This document shows positions 47,026 through 57,157 of a stretch of 62,500 nt of DNA, piece after piece; the stretch's first letter is position 1, and every line of letters begins with the position of its first letter. Source of the DNA: Aeromonas encheleia (GTDB lineage: Bacteria > Pseudomonadota > Gammaproteobacteria > Enterobacterales > Aeromonadaceae). The stretch spans positions 1 to 62,500 of the forward strand of contig NZ_LR134376.1 of assembly GCF_900637545.1 (NCBI RefSeq), in the 5' to 3' direction. Made by a program: the position numbers and the translations under genes. The notes under the pieces are model-generated. The model did not search any database, was not told the DNA's origin, and worked only from the letters and a program-made list of their open reading frames with translations.

Positions 47026-47460
47026 TCACTTCTGCAAGGGCACGACCAGCAGATCGCAGGGCACAGTGTTCATCAGCTGACGGGCGCTGGAGGTGAGCAG
47101 GCTCCAGAAGCTCTGGCGATGACCGCACACCAGCAGGTCTATCTGGTAATCCTTGACCGCCTGGTTGACCCGTTCGCTCAGATCGCCGCAGATCACCAGC
47201 TTCTTCTCGATGGGGTAGTCCACCGAGGCGAGGAAGGCCTCCAGCTTCTCCTTCGCCTCGGCGATCACCTGATCCTGCACGTTGTCGATGTCGATATCTA
47301 TCATCTCGGTGTAGAGATCCTTGAGGTCCACGTCGACGTGGATCACCGACAACTTGGCGCCGTTGGAGCGGGCCCGGTCGACCGCCTTCTCGATCACCTT
47401 GCGGTTATCTTCCGACAGGTCGATCGCGGCCAGTACGTGTTTGTAATAGGTTCCACTCAT
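47026..47460 (-). CDS. uspA: Universal stress protein A family
   Basis: A 144-residue UspA-type protein: MSGTYYKHVLAAIDLSEDNRKVIEKAVDRA at the start and the C-terminal block DLLVCGHRQSFWSLLTSSARQLMNTVPCDLLVVPL. It belongs to the UspA/UspC non-ATP-binding group since the usual G-x2-G-x9-G(S/T) is replaced by GHRQSFW. Such proteins accumulate under growth arrest and oxidative stress. GAGGAGAA precedes the ATG. The attenuated trpS gene follows on the same strand. Confidence 0.9.
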   Translation of the reverse strand: MSGTYYKHVLAAIDLSEDNRKVIEKAVDRARSNGAKLSVIHVDVDLKDLYTEMIDIDIDNVQDQVIAEAKEKLEAFLASVDYPIEKKLVICGDLSERVNQAVKDYQIDLLVCGHRQSFWSLLTSSARQLMNTVPCDLLVVPLQK

Positions 47461-47827
47461 GGGAGTTCTCCTCACTGATCCTGAGTTAACTATACCAATG
47501 TCTGATGAAACTAAAACGGCGGCGTCGCCACAGTTTCGGGATTTGAATGGATTTGTCGCACGCCTATGTTGCCGCCCTTTATGAAAAGTCGCGCATATAT
47601 TGAGCAGGAATTTGAAGCAGGTCACAGCCGGCGAAGAGGGAGGGGAATAGGATGTGCCCGTGCTTCGCAATGAACACAAAACAATAAAAAGCATCTGAAT
47701 ACCGCTTTGGGGAGCCTGGTGCTCCCTCTTGTTTTTCTGCGCCCTTCTGTGCCCAATCCCCCCCTGACATCAAGGTAATCTGCCGTCTCATGGCTATGCT
47801 GTAGCCAGTTCCCTCGGAGATCCACTC
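47461..47827. other. Divergent intergenic region uspA/fabV
   Basis: 367 bases. The promoters of uspA (minus) and fabV (plus) must lie here. A plus-strand terminator at 47709 suggests a short transcript ending before fabV. No supported gene. Confidence 0.5.
47709..47736 (+). terminator. Terminator-like hairpin upstream of fabV
   Basis: Stem GGGAGC/GCTCCC with loop CTGGT, then TCTTGTTTTT. It points towards fabV, 91 bases before its ATG, and ends no annotated gene, so it may close a small RNA or attenuate a fabV leader. Confidence 0.6.
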
Positions 47828-49015
47828 ATGATCATTCAACCCCAGATCCAGGGCTGCGTCGCCCGCAATTGCCACCCCATCGGTTGTCGCGCCGCCGTCG
47901 CGCAGCAGATCGCCAGCGTCAAGGCGGCTGGCCCCTTCAACGGGCCCAAGCGGGTGCTGGTGCTGGGGGCCTCGTCCGGTTTCGGGCTGGCCTCCCGCAT
48001 CGCGCTGGCCTTCGGTGCCGGCGCCGACACCATAGGCGTCTCGTTCGAGCGGGGGCCGTCCGACAAGGGGATCGGCAGCGCGGGCTGGTACAACAACATC
48101 TGGTTTCGCCAGGCGGCGGAGCAGGAGGGGCACATCGCCGTCAACCTGATCGGGGATGCCTTCTCGGACGCCATGCGCCAGCAGGCCATCGCCAGCATCC
48201 GCCAGCAGCTGGGACAGGTGGATCTGGTGGTCTATTCCCTGGCGAGCGGCATCCGGCTGCTGGCCGATGGCACCCAGGTGCGCTCCGTGCTCAAGACCAC
48301 GGGCCAGCCATTCAGTGGCTGGGGGCTGGATCTGGAGCACGACAGTCTGGTGCAGCAATCCCTGGCACCCGCCACCCCGGAGGAGATCCGCGATACCGTC
48401 ACAGTGATGGGGGGCGAAGATTGGCAGCTCTGGCTGCAGGCGCTGCAGCAGGCCGATTGCCTCGCCCCCGGCGTCCAGACGGTGGCCTACTCCTACATAG
48501 GTCCGGAGTCCACCTATCCCCTCTACCGGGATGGCACCATCGGCTACGCCAAGGAGCACCTGCACGCCACCGCCGAGGCCATCAACCTGCAGCTGGCGGC
48601 GCTCGGCGGCCACGCCTGGGTGTCGGTGTGCAAGGCGCTGGTGACCAAGGCGAGTGCCTATATTCCTGTGCTGCCGGTCTACCTCGGTCTGCTGATGGGG
48701 GTGATGAAGGAGCGCGGGGTGCACGAGGGTTGCATCGAACAGATGCAGCGGCTGTTCGCCAGCAAGATGTACGGGCCGCGCGGGGTGGTAGCCGATGGCA
48801 ACCGGCTGATCCGGATGGATGACCACGAGCTGGATCCGGCCATTCAGGCGGCGGTCTCTGCGCTCTGGTCCAAGGTGACGCCGGATAACTTCCACGCCCT
48901 CGGGGACTTTGCCGGGCTGCGGCGAGACTTCATGCAGCTCAATGGCTTCGAGCTGGCCGAAGTCGACTACGGGGCGCCGGTCAACGAGTCTGCGCTGACC
49001 GAGCTGACGCCCTGA
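47828..49015 (+). CDS. fabV: Enoyl-ACP reductase FabV
   Basis: FabV reduces enoyl-ACP in the last step of fatty-acid elongation and is insensitive to triclosan, unlike FabI. The 395-residue protein starts MIIQPQIQGCVARNCHPIGC, has the NAD-binding stretch LVLGASSGFGLASRIALAFGAGA and the FabV active site with Tyr and Lys eight residues apart in PLYRDGTIGYAKEHL, and KASAYIPVLPVYLG further on. Typical of Vibrio, Aeromonas and Pseudomonas. It converges on the diguanylate cyclase gene. Confidence 0.95.
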   Translation: MIIQPQIQGCVARNCHPIGCRAAVAQQIASVKAAGPFNGPKRVLVLGASSGFGLASRIALAFGAGADTIGVSFERGPSDKGIGSAGWYNNIWFRQAAEQEGHIAVNLIGDAFSDAMRQQAIASIRQQLGQVDLVVYSLASGIRLLADGTQVRSVLKTTGQPFSGWGLDLEHDSLVQQSLAPATPEEIRDTVTVMGGEDWQLWLQALQQADCLAPGVQTVAYSYIGPESTYPLYRDGTIGYAKEHLHATAEAINLQLAALGGHAWVSVCKALVTKASAYIPVLPVYLGLLMGVMKERGVHEGCIEQMQRLFASKMYGPRGVVADGNRLIRMDDHELDPAIQAAVSALWSKVTPDNFHALGDFAGLRRDFMQLNGFELAEVDYGAPVNESALTELTP

Positions 49016-49027
49016 GCGCCGTCAGCG

Positions 49028-50821
49028 TCAGGCGACGCTGCTGGTCAGTGGGGACGGCTGGTCGGGGGAGGGGGCCAGTATGCTCTGGTTGCGCCCCTGG
49101 CGTTTGGCCTGATACATGGCCATGTCGGCTCTGTGGATCAGCTGATGCAGGCTGTCATCGGCGGGGGAGCGCTCCGCCACCCCTATGCTGATGGTCATGC
49201 GCGGGGCATCGAGCTGCTCTATCCTGTGCCGCAGCCGCTCGGCATGGTGCCGGCAGGTGGCGCCGTCCTGCGACATGGCCACCAGAAACTCCTCACCTCC
49301 CCAGCGCCCGATCTGTTGCAGATCGGGCGCCCAGTGTTTCAGCTCCTGTGCCAGCCGCTGGATCGCCAGATCGCCGGTCTGGTGGCCGTGGCGATCGTTG
49401 ATCTGCTTGAAGTGATCTATGTCGATGATGAGCAGGGTCAGCGGCTCGTTCAGTTGCCACTGCTGCGACAACCGCTCCAGCAGGGCGCGCCTGTTCGGCA
49501 GCCCGGTCAGTTGATCGAAAGTGGCGAGCCGGTAGAGATGGCGTGAGTTGCGGTGCAGCCGGTGAGTGGTCAACCCGAGCAGGATCAGGGCGCCGGGCAG
49601 CAGCGCGACCAGCAGCAGCTGGTAGTTGCGGGCGCTCTGTTGATACAGCAGTTGCTGGCGCCTGCGTTCGTTCTCCTGTTGCAGCGCCCGGTTGCTGGCC
49701 TCGCTGCGCGCCAGCTCCATCTCGGCCTGGAACGCGCTGGCATGCTGGCTCAGGGTCTGGTTGAAGTGCTGTTTGTAGTCGTGCATGTATTCGCGCATCA
49801 CCCTATAGGCCTCGGGATAGCGTCCCAGATCGGCCAGCAGCCTGGCCTGCAGCGCCTTGCCGTCTATGGTGATCGGGCTGGCCTGGGCCGTCAGCAGTTG
49901 CAATGCCAGCTGCTTCTCCCCACGGCCCTGCAGCGTCCTGGCCCGGGTCTCGGTCAGGCGGGAGCCCGCCTGCGGGTAGCCGAGCCGCTGATAGATGGCC
50001 TGCGCCTCGTCCAGGCTGCGCCAGGCGGCGTGCCATTTTTCCTGCGCATTGAGGGCCATGGCCTGATAGCCGAGTACGATGGCGCGATAGTCCGGCGCCA
50101 GATCCGGGGTCGCCAGCAGGCCGTCGAGCAATTGGCTCGCCTGGATGGGGCGATCCATGTCGATATAGAGCCGCGCCATGTTGGCCCTGATGATGGCCTG
50201 GCTGTTGGGCTCGTCCAGTTGCACCATCTGCTGCAGCGCGTCCCGGTAATAGCCTTCGGCCTCCTGATAAAGGCTGAGGTCGGCATAGAGGTTGCCAAGG
50301 GTCATCATCAGCCGGGCGAATTGCAGCCCGGCAAGGGGACTGGCGGGGATCTGCTGCTTGAGCCGGAAGGCGGTCTTGAGTTCGGCGATGGCCTCTTTCA
50401 GGCGCTGGGTCCGATAGAGGGCGAGTCCGTTCAGGGCGTGCCACTCCGACTCCTGGGCCGGATGACCCCTGACACTGGATTGGAGTTGGCTCAGCAGGCG
50501 GAGGGCCTGCTGCGGCGCCTCTGTGTCCAGGGTGAGCGCCACCTGTTGCAACCGGAAGTCCAGCAGGCGCAGCGTCTCCTGGCGGGCGGTGGCCAGCCCG
50601 CGGGCGCGGGCGTTGTCGAGCAGGGCCTCGGGGTAGTACCCGAGGGCCGCCTTGGCCAGGGATCTCGCGTGAAACAGCTCCATGTCTGGCCGCGGCTTGG
50701 CATTGAGGCGCTGCAGATAGCCGGCGGGATCGCGCGCCGCCTGCAATTCAGCCTCTTCCAACAGGGGAGCGGCCTGCAACTGGGTCATCCAGAGCAGTGC
50801 CAGTGCCATCACCAATCTCAT
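49028..50821 (-). CDS. Diguanylate cyclase with periplasmic TPR sensor
   Basis: A 597-residue protein. A signal peptide ([17 protein letters not shown]) is followed by about 350 residues of helical TPR-like repeats ([33 protein letters not shown] onward in part), a coiled coil, one membrane helix ([16 protein letters not shown]) and a cytoplasmic GGDEF domain ([45 protein letters not shown] near residue 509). The GGEEF motif is intact, so c-di-GMP synthesis is likely, driven by a periplasmic signal through the TPR part. Confidence 0.88.
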   Translation of the reverse strand: MRLVMALALLWMTQLQAAPLLEEAELQAARDPAGYLQRLNAKPRPDMELFHARSLAKAALGYYPEALLDNARARGLATARQETLRLLDFRLQQVALTLDTEAPQQALRLLSQLQSSVRGHPAQESEWHALNGLALYRTQRLKEAIAELKTAFRLKQQIPASPLAGLQFARLMMTLGNLYADLSLYQEAEGYYRDALQQMVQLDEPNSQAIIRANMARLYIDMDRPIQASQLLDGLLATPDLAPDYRAIVLGYQAMALNAQEKWHAAWRSLDEAQAIYQRLGYPQAGSRLTETRARTLQGRGEKQLALQLLTAQASPITIDGKALQARLLADLGRYPEAYRVMREYMHDYKQHFNQTLSQHASAFQAEMELARSEASNRALQQENERRRQQLLYQQSARNYQLLLVALLPGALILLGLTTHRLHRNSRHLYRLATFDQLTGLPNRRALLERLSQQWQLNEPLTLLIIDIDHFKQINDRHGHQTGDLAIQRLAQELKHWAPDLQQIGRWGGEEFLVAMSQDGATCRHHAERLRHRIEQLDAPRMTISIGVAERSPADDSLHQLIHRADMAMYQAKRQGRNQSILAPSPDQPSPLTSSVA

Positions 50822-51018
50822 TGCATCTTCTTCCTGACCGTTGGCGCCATCATAGAGGCTGGGTCCGGGTACACCATCTTTCTTTGCTTATCCATGCCTG
50901 TATGGGGGTCAGGATGAGAGGGACTATGGTCACAACTGCGATACCCGACCCATGCGGATGGTTGATTCGTGGTACAACAGTGGCGACAATTGTGACCAAA
51001 TCACCGTGGAGAATCATC

Positions 51019-51543
51019 ATGTTGGCCCAAGCCATGATCGAGAAGTTGAACGAGCAGATAAATCTTGAATTCTATTCCTCCAATCTCTACCTGCAGATGA
51101 GCGCCTGGTGTGAGGACAAGGGCTTCGAAGGGGCGGCAAACTTCCTGCGCCAGCACGCCGTTGAGGAGCGCCAGCACATGGAGCGCCTGTTCACCTACGT
51201 GAGCGAGACAGGTGCCATGCCGATACTGGGCGCGATCGAGGCACCTCCCCACGAGTTCAACTCGCTCGGCGACATCTTCCGCACCACCCTGGAGCACGAA
51301 TACCACATCACCAAGTGCATCAACGGCCTGGCCCACGTGGCCTTCACCACCCAGGACTACTCCACCTTCAACTTCCTGCAGTGGTATGTGGCCGAGCAGC
51401 ACGAGGAAGAGAAGCTGTTCAAGAGCATCGTCGACCGCCTGTCACTGGTGGGCGAGGATGGCAAGGGCCTCTACTTCATCGACAAGGAGCTGTCCGAGCT
51501 GGCCAAGGGTGCACCCGCCAGCGTCATGGACGGCAACGCCTGA
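51019..51543 (+). CDS. ftnA: Non-heme ferritin
   Basis: FtnA stores iron as a 24-mer with ferroxidase sites. The 174-residue protein has the ligands E17, E50 and H53 ([27 protein letters not shown]) and E94 (LEHEYHITK), with a last helix ([13 protein letters not shown]). The ATG at 51019 has GTGGAG upstream. In this group it is often induced by iron via Fur or RyhB-type control; I cannot point to a Fur box by eye. An inverted pair GGTCACAA/TTGTGACC frames the promoter region (50928-50997). Confidence 0.94.
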   Translation: MLAQAMIEKLNEQINLEFYSSNLYLQMSAWCEDKGFEGAANFLRQHAVEERQHMERLFTYVSETGAMPILGAIEAPPHEFNSLGDIFRTTLEHEYHITKCINGLAHVAFTTQDYSTFNFLQWYVAEQHEEEKLFKSIVDRLSLVGEDGKGLYFIDKELSELAKGAPASVMDGNA

Positions 51544-51576
51544 TAGTCGTGGACACTTAGTGTTCAGCCAGTACAA

Positions 51577-51604
51577 TAACGGCCCTTTTACGGGCCGTTT
51601 TCTA
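51577..51604 (+). terminator. Terminator after ftnA
   Basis: Stem AACGGCCC/GGGCCGTT followed by T-rich sequence, 34 bases after the stop. Confidence 0.88.
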
Positions 51605-51691
51605 TTGGTTCTGGCATGAGATTTCTGCCAGATACCATGACGGTTCTTTCTGTTTATGGGCCCTTTTGGCCGCCGAGCGAATAAGGCAGTG

Positions 51692-52876
51692 ATGATGCAA
51701 GTGGATGTGGTGGTGATCGGGGCCGGTGCGGCCGGTTTGATGTGTGCGGCCCAGGCGGGATATCGGGGTCGCTCGGTGCTGCTGCTCGACAACGCCAAGA
51801 AACCGGGCCGCAAGATCCTGATCAGCGGCGGCGGCCGCTGCAACTTCACCAACCATCAGGCTGGCCCCCACGCCTTCCTCTCGGGTAACCCGCACTTCTG
51901 CAAGTCGGCGCTGGCGCGCTACACCCAGCAGGATTTCATCGAGCTGGTGGACAGGCACGGGGTGAATTACCACGAACGTACCCTGGGGCAGCTCTTCTGT
52001 CTCGAGAGCGCGAAAGAGATCGTCGATGCGCTGCTCACCGAGTGCGACTGGGCCGGGGTGACCCTGCAGTGCCAGACCGAGATCCTGAGCGTCAGCAAGA
52101 CCGATGACGGCTTCCTGCTCGAGACCAGCAAGGGCGAGATCGGTTGCCAGTCTCTGGTGGTGGCGACCGGTGGCCTCTCCATGCCGAAACTCGGCGCCAC
52201 CCCCTACGGCTTCAAGCTGGCGGAGCAGTTCGGCCTCAATGTGCTGCCCACCCGCGCCGGGCTGGTGCCCTTCACCCTGCATCAGGCAGAGAAGGAGGCG
52301 TTTGCCGACTTGGCCGGGGTCAGCCTGCCGGTGGCGGTGACCGCCGAGGATGGTACCTGCTTCAAGGAGGCCATGCTGTTCACCCACCGCGGTCTCTCCG
52401 GCCCGGCCATACTGCAGATCTCCTCCTTCTGGCTGGCGGGGGAGAAGATCCACATAAACCTGCTGCCTGAGCTGGATATCCCGGCGGCCCTCAAGGCCTG
52501 GGCGCAGGCCCACCCGGCCCAGGAGCTGAAGACGGTGCTCGGGCGCGAGCTGCCCAAACGCTTCGTCGACAAGCTGGTGGAGCTGGGGCAACTCAGCAAC
52601 AAACCGATGCGCCAGTACAACGAACGGGAGCTGGAAGCCATCGCCACCCTGCTGGGGGACTGGCAGATCCTGCCGAACGGCACCGAGGGCTATCGTACCG
52701 CCGAAGTGACCTTAGGCGGGGTCGATACCAACGAGCTCTCCTCCAAGACCATGGAGGCGCGCAAGGTGCCCGGTCTCTACTTCGTCGGCGAGGTGGTGGA
52801 CGTGACCGGCTGGCTCGGTGGCTACAACTTCCAGTGGGCCTGGTCCTCCGGCTGGGTGGCCGGTCAGTACTGCTGA
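51692..52876 (+). CDS. yhiN: HI0933-family flavoprotein (YhiN)
   Basis: A 394-residue FAD protein. The dinucleotide motif VVIGAGAAGLMCAAQAG is at the start, then KPGRKILISGGGRCNFTN, a hallmark of this family, and C-terminal GYRTAEVTLGGVD, PGLYFVGEVVDVTG and GGYNFQWAWSSG. Family members are uncharacterised or weakly linked to tRNA or aromatic hydroxylation; no substrate can be named. Start codons ATGATG at 51692 and 51695 are both possible. Confidence 0.9.
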   Translation: MMQVDVVVIGAGAAGLMCAAQAGYRGRSVLLLDNAKKPGRKILISGGGRCNFTNHQAGPHAFLSGNPHFCKSALARYTQQDFIELVDRHGVNYHERTLGQLFCLESAKEIVDALLTECDWAGVTLQCQTEILSVSKTDDGFLLETSKGEIGCQSLVVATGGLSMPKLGATPYGFKLAEQFGLNVLPTRAGLVPFTLHQAEKEAFADLAGVSLPVAVTAEDGTCFKEAMLFTHRGLSGPAILQISSFWLAGEKIHINLLPELDIPAALKAWAQAHPAQELKTVLGRELPKRFVDKLVELGQLSNKPMRQYNERELEAIATLLGDWQILPNGTEGYRTAEVTLGGVDTNELSSKTMEARKVPGLYFVGEVVDVTGWLGGYNFQWAWSSGWVAGQYC

Positions 52877-52918
52877 CGAGCACGCCAGATCGAAGCTCCG
52901 GCACCATAGTGCCGCATC

Positions 52919-52962
52919 GAACGGCCTGATGGTGTCGCCTCTGCACGCCTCAGGCCGTTTTC
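52919..52962 (+). terminator. Terminator after yhiN
   Basis: ACGGCCTGA and TCAGGCCGT pair over nine bases around a 20-base loop, followed by TTTTC. Confidence 0.7.
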
Positions 52963-53115
52963 ACACTGATATCATCTTCGGAGCGGCCTGCTCCCTCCCT
53001 TCCACTATTTGGCCCTCGAGCGCCATCCCGCACAGCAGACTCCTTCTCCTGCACCCATGATGGGTCGCATCTATCTTTCCGTTCGCGCTAGCCAGAGCGG
53101 ACGCCAGCGGGCCGA

Positions 53116-54336
53116 TCAGCCCTTCCTGATCGTCGGCAACAACACCGTCAGCAGCCCGATCAGCGGCAGGTAGGCGCACACCTGGTACACGGTTTCGATG
53201 CTGGTCGCGTCGGCCAGCTGGCCCAGCAGGGCGGCGCCTATGCCCCCCATGCCGAAGGCGAAGCCGAAGAACAGGCCTGAGATGGTGCCGACCTTGCCGG
53301 GGACCAGCTCCTGGGCATAGACCAGGATGGCGGAGAAGGCGGAGGCCAGGATCAGGCCGATGATCACCGAAAGCACCGAGGTCCAGAACAGGTCGACATG
53401 GGGCAGCAGCAGAGTGAAGGGGGCGACGCCGAGGATGGAGATCCAGATCACCCGCTTGCGGCCGATGCGGTCACCGACAGGCCCGCCGAGCACAGTGCCC
53501 GCCGCGACGGCGAAGAGGAAGGCGAACAGATGGAACTGAGCGCTGTCCAGGGAGAGGCTGAACTTGTCCATCAGGTAGAAGGTGTAATAGCTGCTCAGGC
53601 TGGTCATGTAGAAGAACTTGGAGAACATCAGCAGGCCGAGGATGGCCAGGGACCAGCCGATCTGGCGGCGGCTCAGGCCGTTGCCGGCATGGGCCTTCAT
53701 CCGCTTGTGGAAGTTGGCGGCGTGATGGCTGGACCAGCGGCCGACGAAGCTGAGTACCACCACGCCGATCAGCGCGAACAGCGAGAACCAGGCCGCGCTG
53801 CCTTGTCCTTGCGGCACTATGATCAGCGCGGCGAGCAGCGGACCTATGGCCGACCCCAGGTTGCCGCCGATCTGGAACAGCGATTGGGCCAGCCCGGGCT
53901 GGCTACCGGCCGCCATGCGGGCGACCCGCGAAGATTCCGGGTGGAAGACAGACGAGCCTATGCCGATCAGCATCGCCGACAGCAGCACGGCGCCAAAGCT
54001 GTCCGCCTGGGACAACGAGAGCAGGCCGAGCAGCGTGAAGCCCATGCCGAGCGGCAGCGAATAAGGCATGGGCCTGCGGTCGGTGTAGAGGCCGATCAGC
54101 GGTTGCAGCAGCGAGCCCGTGAACTGGTAGGTGAGGGTGATGAGGCCTATCTGGGCGAACGACAGGTTGAGCCCTAGCTTCAACAGCGGGTAGATGGCCA
54201 GCAGCACCGACTGCATCATGTCGTTCAACAGGTGCGAGAAGCTGATCGCGGCAATCACCGGGTAAGTGGTGGTATTCAGGGCATCGGCCGAGGGCTGCGC
54301 GGTGAGAGGGGCATCGGTGCTGAGGGTCTTTTCCAT
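53116..54336 (-). CDS. fsr: Fosmidomycin-resistance MFS exporter Fsr
   Basis: A 406-residue MFS transporter, same length as E. coli Fsr, with matching blocks AISFSHLLNDMMQSVLLAIYP, SSVFHPESSRVARMA, QIGGNLGSAIGPLLAALI and ASAFSAILVYAQELVPGKVG. Twelve membrane helices. Fsr exports fosmidomycin and probably some natural substrate. The start MEKTLSTD at 54336 was chosen by length; no clear Shine-Dalgarno. Convergent with yhiN and divergent from leuE. Confidence 0.92.
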   Translation of the reverse strand: MEKTLSTDAPLTAQPSADALNTTTYPVIAAISFSHLLNDMMQSVLLAIYPLLKLGLNLSFAQIGLITLTYQFTGSLLQPLIGLYTDRRPMPYSLPLGMGFTLLGLLSLSQADSFGAVLLSAMLIGIGSSVFHPESSRVARMAAGSQPGLAQSLFQIGGNLGSAIGPLLAALIIVPQGQGSAAWFSLFALIGVVVLSFVGRWSSHHAANFHKRMKAHAGNGLSRRQIGWSLAILGLLMFSKFFYMTSLSSYYTFYLMDKFSLSLDSAQFHLFAFLFAVAAGTVLGGPVGDRIGRKRVIWISILGVAPFTLLLPHVDLFWTSVLSVIIGLILASAFSAILVYAQELVPGKVGTISGLFFGFAFGMGGIGAALLGQLADATSIETVYQVCAYLPLIGLLTVLLPTIRKG

Positions 54337-54619
54337 GAGGTAGTGTTTCTGCTGTCCTGGGTATCGCTCTAACATGCCCGATCCTGGCCCGTCTGGACAT
54401 AGCAAAAATGAATGGAATGAACGCCTACCTCCACTTTGTCGGCGAGGGGGCGACAGCCTGGCTCGCGCCCATGGTGCGGCTGCCGGGCCTATGACCGATC
54501 ATCACCCTGTTGTGGCGCACTTGTGCTTTGCTGGCGGAGGCTTAGTATAGGACGGTCGTACTTTAATCATCTGGGAAGGACCCCGGTTGACCGGGCCCCT
54601 TCGCGCATCGGGGGAGTAT

Positions 54620-55258
54620 ATGTTTGAAAGTCTTGGGGTTATCAACGTCTGGACCTATCTGATCGGGCTGTTCTTCATCATCATAGCGCCGGGCCCCAAC
54701 TCCATTTATGTGCTGCGCACCGGCGCCACCCGTGGCATAGGCCCAGGTTATCGGGCGGCCCTCGGGGTCTTCGTCGGCGACGCCATCCTCATCTTCTGTG
54801 CCTATCTGGGGGTGGCCTCCCTCATTCGCACCACCCCGCTGCTGTTTACCCTGGTGCGCTATCTCGGCGCCATCTACCTGCTCTATCTGGGGATCAGGAT
54901 CCTCCATGCGAACTTCGTCGCCAAACAGGGGGCGGTACACGGCGAGTCGGTGCAGGGGGAAAACTACTTCGGCAAGGCGCTGACCCTGAGCCTCACCAAC
55001 CCCAAGGCGATCCTGTTCTACGTCTCCTTCTTCGTGCAGTTCATCGACTTCAACTATGCCCACACCTGGCTCTCCTACCTGGTACTGGCCGGCATGCTGG
55101 AGGCCATGAGCTTCGTCTATCTGACCCTGTTGATCTTCGGCGGCACCCTGATGGCGCGCTTCTTCGCACGCAAGGTACGCCTCGCCAGGCTGGGCAACGG
55201 TCTGATCGGCCTCTTCTTCATGGGCTTCGCCGCGCGCCTGGCGACCATCTCCTCCTGA
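54620..55258 (+). CDS. leuE: Leucine exporter LeuE (LysE/RhtB family)
   Basis: A 212-residue exporter with six hydrophobic helices, APGPNSIYVL near the start as in all LysE/RhtB proteins, and LTNPKAILFYVSFFVQFID and IGLFFMGFAARLAT blocks identical in style to E. coli LeuE, which exports leucine and related amino acids. GGGGGAG precedes the ATG at 54620. Followed by a long perfect palindrome at 55269. Confidence 0.9.
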   Translation: MFESLGVINVWTYLIGLFFIIIAPGPNSIYVLRTGATRGIGPGYRAALGVFVGDAILIFCAYLGVASLIRTTPLLFTLVRYLGAIYLLYLGIRILHANFVAKQGAVHGESVQGENYFGKALTLSLTNPKAILFYVSFFVQFIDFNYAHTWLSYLVLAGMLEAMSFVYLTLLIFGGTLMARFFARKVRLARLGNGLIGLFFMGFAARLATISS

Positions 55259-55268
55259 TCCCGTCCTG

Positions 55269-55302
55269 CGGCCGCGCTCATCTTGCAAGATGAGCGCGGC
55301 CG
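55269..55302. repeat. 34-bp perfect palindrome after leuE
   Basis: A perfect inverted repeat of 34 bases centred on the TGCA at 55284-55287 (core GCTCATCTTGCAAGATGAGC), 10 bases after the leuE stop. No T-tract follows. It may be a terminator of unusual type or a binding site. Confidence 0.85.
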
Positions 55303-55483
55303 GCCATTCTGCATCCCTATGCTCCCTTGGGCGCCCGCCTGAGGTAAACTAGCGCGCCCCAGAGGGGAGGCCGGTGCGGGATGCCGCTCACCAGCCTGAT
55401 AATGCCCCGGCCCGATCGGCGTCAGCCGCCCGGGGACTGATACATTTATAGTGCGCCCCTCGTGGCCATTGGTCGGAGGGCCC

Positions 55484-57157
55484 ATGCTCGAAAATCAGAT
55501 GATGTTGTTGGCGGTGTTTGAACGGGCGGCCCTGATGCTGATGACCCTGTTCTTCCTGACCCGCACCCGCCCGTTCCAGCGCCTGTTCCAGAAGCGGGAT
55601 CACACCCCGGCCGAGCTGGTGCTGGTCGCGGCCATCTTCGGTCTGTTCGCGGTGTTCAGCACCTACACCGGCATCCAGGTGGAGGGGGCGCTGATCAACG
55701 TGCGGATCATCGCCATCATCTCGGGCGGCATCCTGTTCGGCCCCTGGGTCGGTATCCCGGCCGGGGTCATCTCCGGCCTGCATCGTTACCTCATCGACAT
55801 GGATGGCAACACCTCAATCCCTTGCCTCATCGCCAGCATCATCGCCGGCCTGCTGGCCACCTGGATCCACCTCAACTGCCGCAAGTCCCGGCTCTGGCTG
55901 TACGGCATACTGGCGGGCATGTTGTGCGAGGGGCTGACCATGCTGCTGATCTGGCTGCTGACCGAACCCCATGAGGTGGGGGTGGAGATCGTCAGCCACA
56001 TCGCCTACCCGATGATCGCCGGGGCGCTCTGCATCGGCCTCATCATCAAGCTGGTGCAGGATCTGGATGACGAGAAGGAGTTGATCGCCGCCAAGCAGGC
56101 CAAGCTGGCCCTCGACATCGCCAACAAGACGCTGCCGTTTTTCCAGAAGGTCGATCGTCACTCCCTCGGTCAGGTGTGTGGCGTCATCTGCAACGAGATC
56201 CATGCCGATGCGGTGGCCATCACCGACACCCGCGACGTGCTGGCCTATGTGGGGGTGGGCAAGGATTACTACGAGCTGGATGAGCACCACGCCATCAGTG
56301 ACATGACCCAGCGGGCCGTGCTGCTGGATCAGATCATCATCAACAACGATCTGCGCCAGTATCACCTGTCCGACTTCCACTCGGTCATCATCATCCCGCT
56401 GCGGGAGAATGGCGCCGTCAGCGGCACCCTCAAGATCTATTACCGCCGCACCCACCGCATCACCAGCTCGTTGCGGGAGATGGCGGTGGGTCTCTCCCAG
56501 CTCATCTCCACCCAGATGGAGGTGTCGCGCATCGAGCAGCTCAAGGAGATGACCCGCAAGGCGGAGTTCACCGCGCTGCAGAGCAAGATCAATCCCCACT
56601 TCCTGTTCAACGCCCTCAATGCCATCTCGTCGCTGATCCGCATCCGCCCCCAGCAGGCGCGCCAGCTCATCGCCAACCTGGCGGACTACCTGCGCTACAA
56701 CCTCAACAAGGGGGACGAGCTGATCGACATCCAGGAGGAGCTGCAGCAGGTGCGCGACTACGTGGCCATCGAGCAGGCCCGCTTCGGCGACAAGCTGGAG
56801 GTGGTGTTCGAGGTGGACGATGTACACATCCAGGTGCCCTGCCTGCTGCTGCAACCGCTGGTGGAGAACGCCATCCTGCACGGCATCCAGCCCCGCAGCG
56901 CCCCGGGGCGGGTCACCATAGAGGTGAGGCAACTGGCGGGCGGCATCCGGGTGGCGGTGCGTGACACCGGTTATGGCATCAGCCAGGCGGTGATCGACGG
57001 GGTGGCCGCCGGCCGGGTGGAGAGCCGCAGCATAGGCCTGATGAACGTGCATCAGCGCGTCAAACTCTTGTACGGGGACGGGTTGCAGCTCAGGCGGCTG
57101 GAACCCGGCACCGAAGTCTGTTTCTATCTGCCGGATCCGGAGGCAATGCCATGCTGA
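55484..57157 (+). CDS. ypdA: Pyruvate-responsive sensor kinase YpdA (PyrS), LytS type
   Basis: A 557-residue LytS-type kinase. It starts with the 5TM sensor domain ([23 protein letters not shown]), a GAF-like domain follows ([21 protein letters not shown]), then the His_kinase motif [20 protein letters not shown] and HATPase ([27 protein letters not shown]). E. coli YpdA, which senses extracellular pyruvate, matches closely over these blocks, better than BtsS. GGAGG precedes the ATG. It overlaps a mini-ORF that precedes ypdB. Confidence 0.93.
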   Translation: MLENQMMLLAVFERAALMLMTLFFLTRTRPFQRLFQKRDHTPAELVLVAAIFGLFAVFSTYTGIQVEGALINVRIIAIISGGILFGPWVGIPAGVISGLHRYLIDMDGNTSIPCLIASIIAGLLATWIHLNCRKSRLWLYGILAGMLCEGLTMLLIWLLTEPHEVGVEIVSHIAYPMIAGALCIGLIIKLVQDLDDEKELIAAKQAKLALDIANKTLPFFQKVDRHSLGQVCGVICNEIHADAVAITDTRDVLAYVGVGKDYYELDEHHAISDMTQRAVLLDQIIINNDLRQYHLSDFHSVIIIPLRENGAVSGTLKIYYRRTHRITSSLREMAVGLSQLISTQMEVSRIEQLKEMTRKAEFTALQSKINPHFLFNALNAISSLIRIRPQQARQLIANLADYLRYNLNKGDELIDIQEELQQVRDYVAIEQARFGDKLEVVFEVDDVHIQVPCLLLQPLVENAILHGIQPRSAPGRVTIEVRQLAGGIRVAVRDTGYGISQAVIDGVAAGRVESRSIGLMNVHQRVKLLYGDGLQLRRLEPGTEVCFYLPDPEAMPC

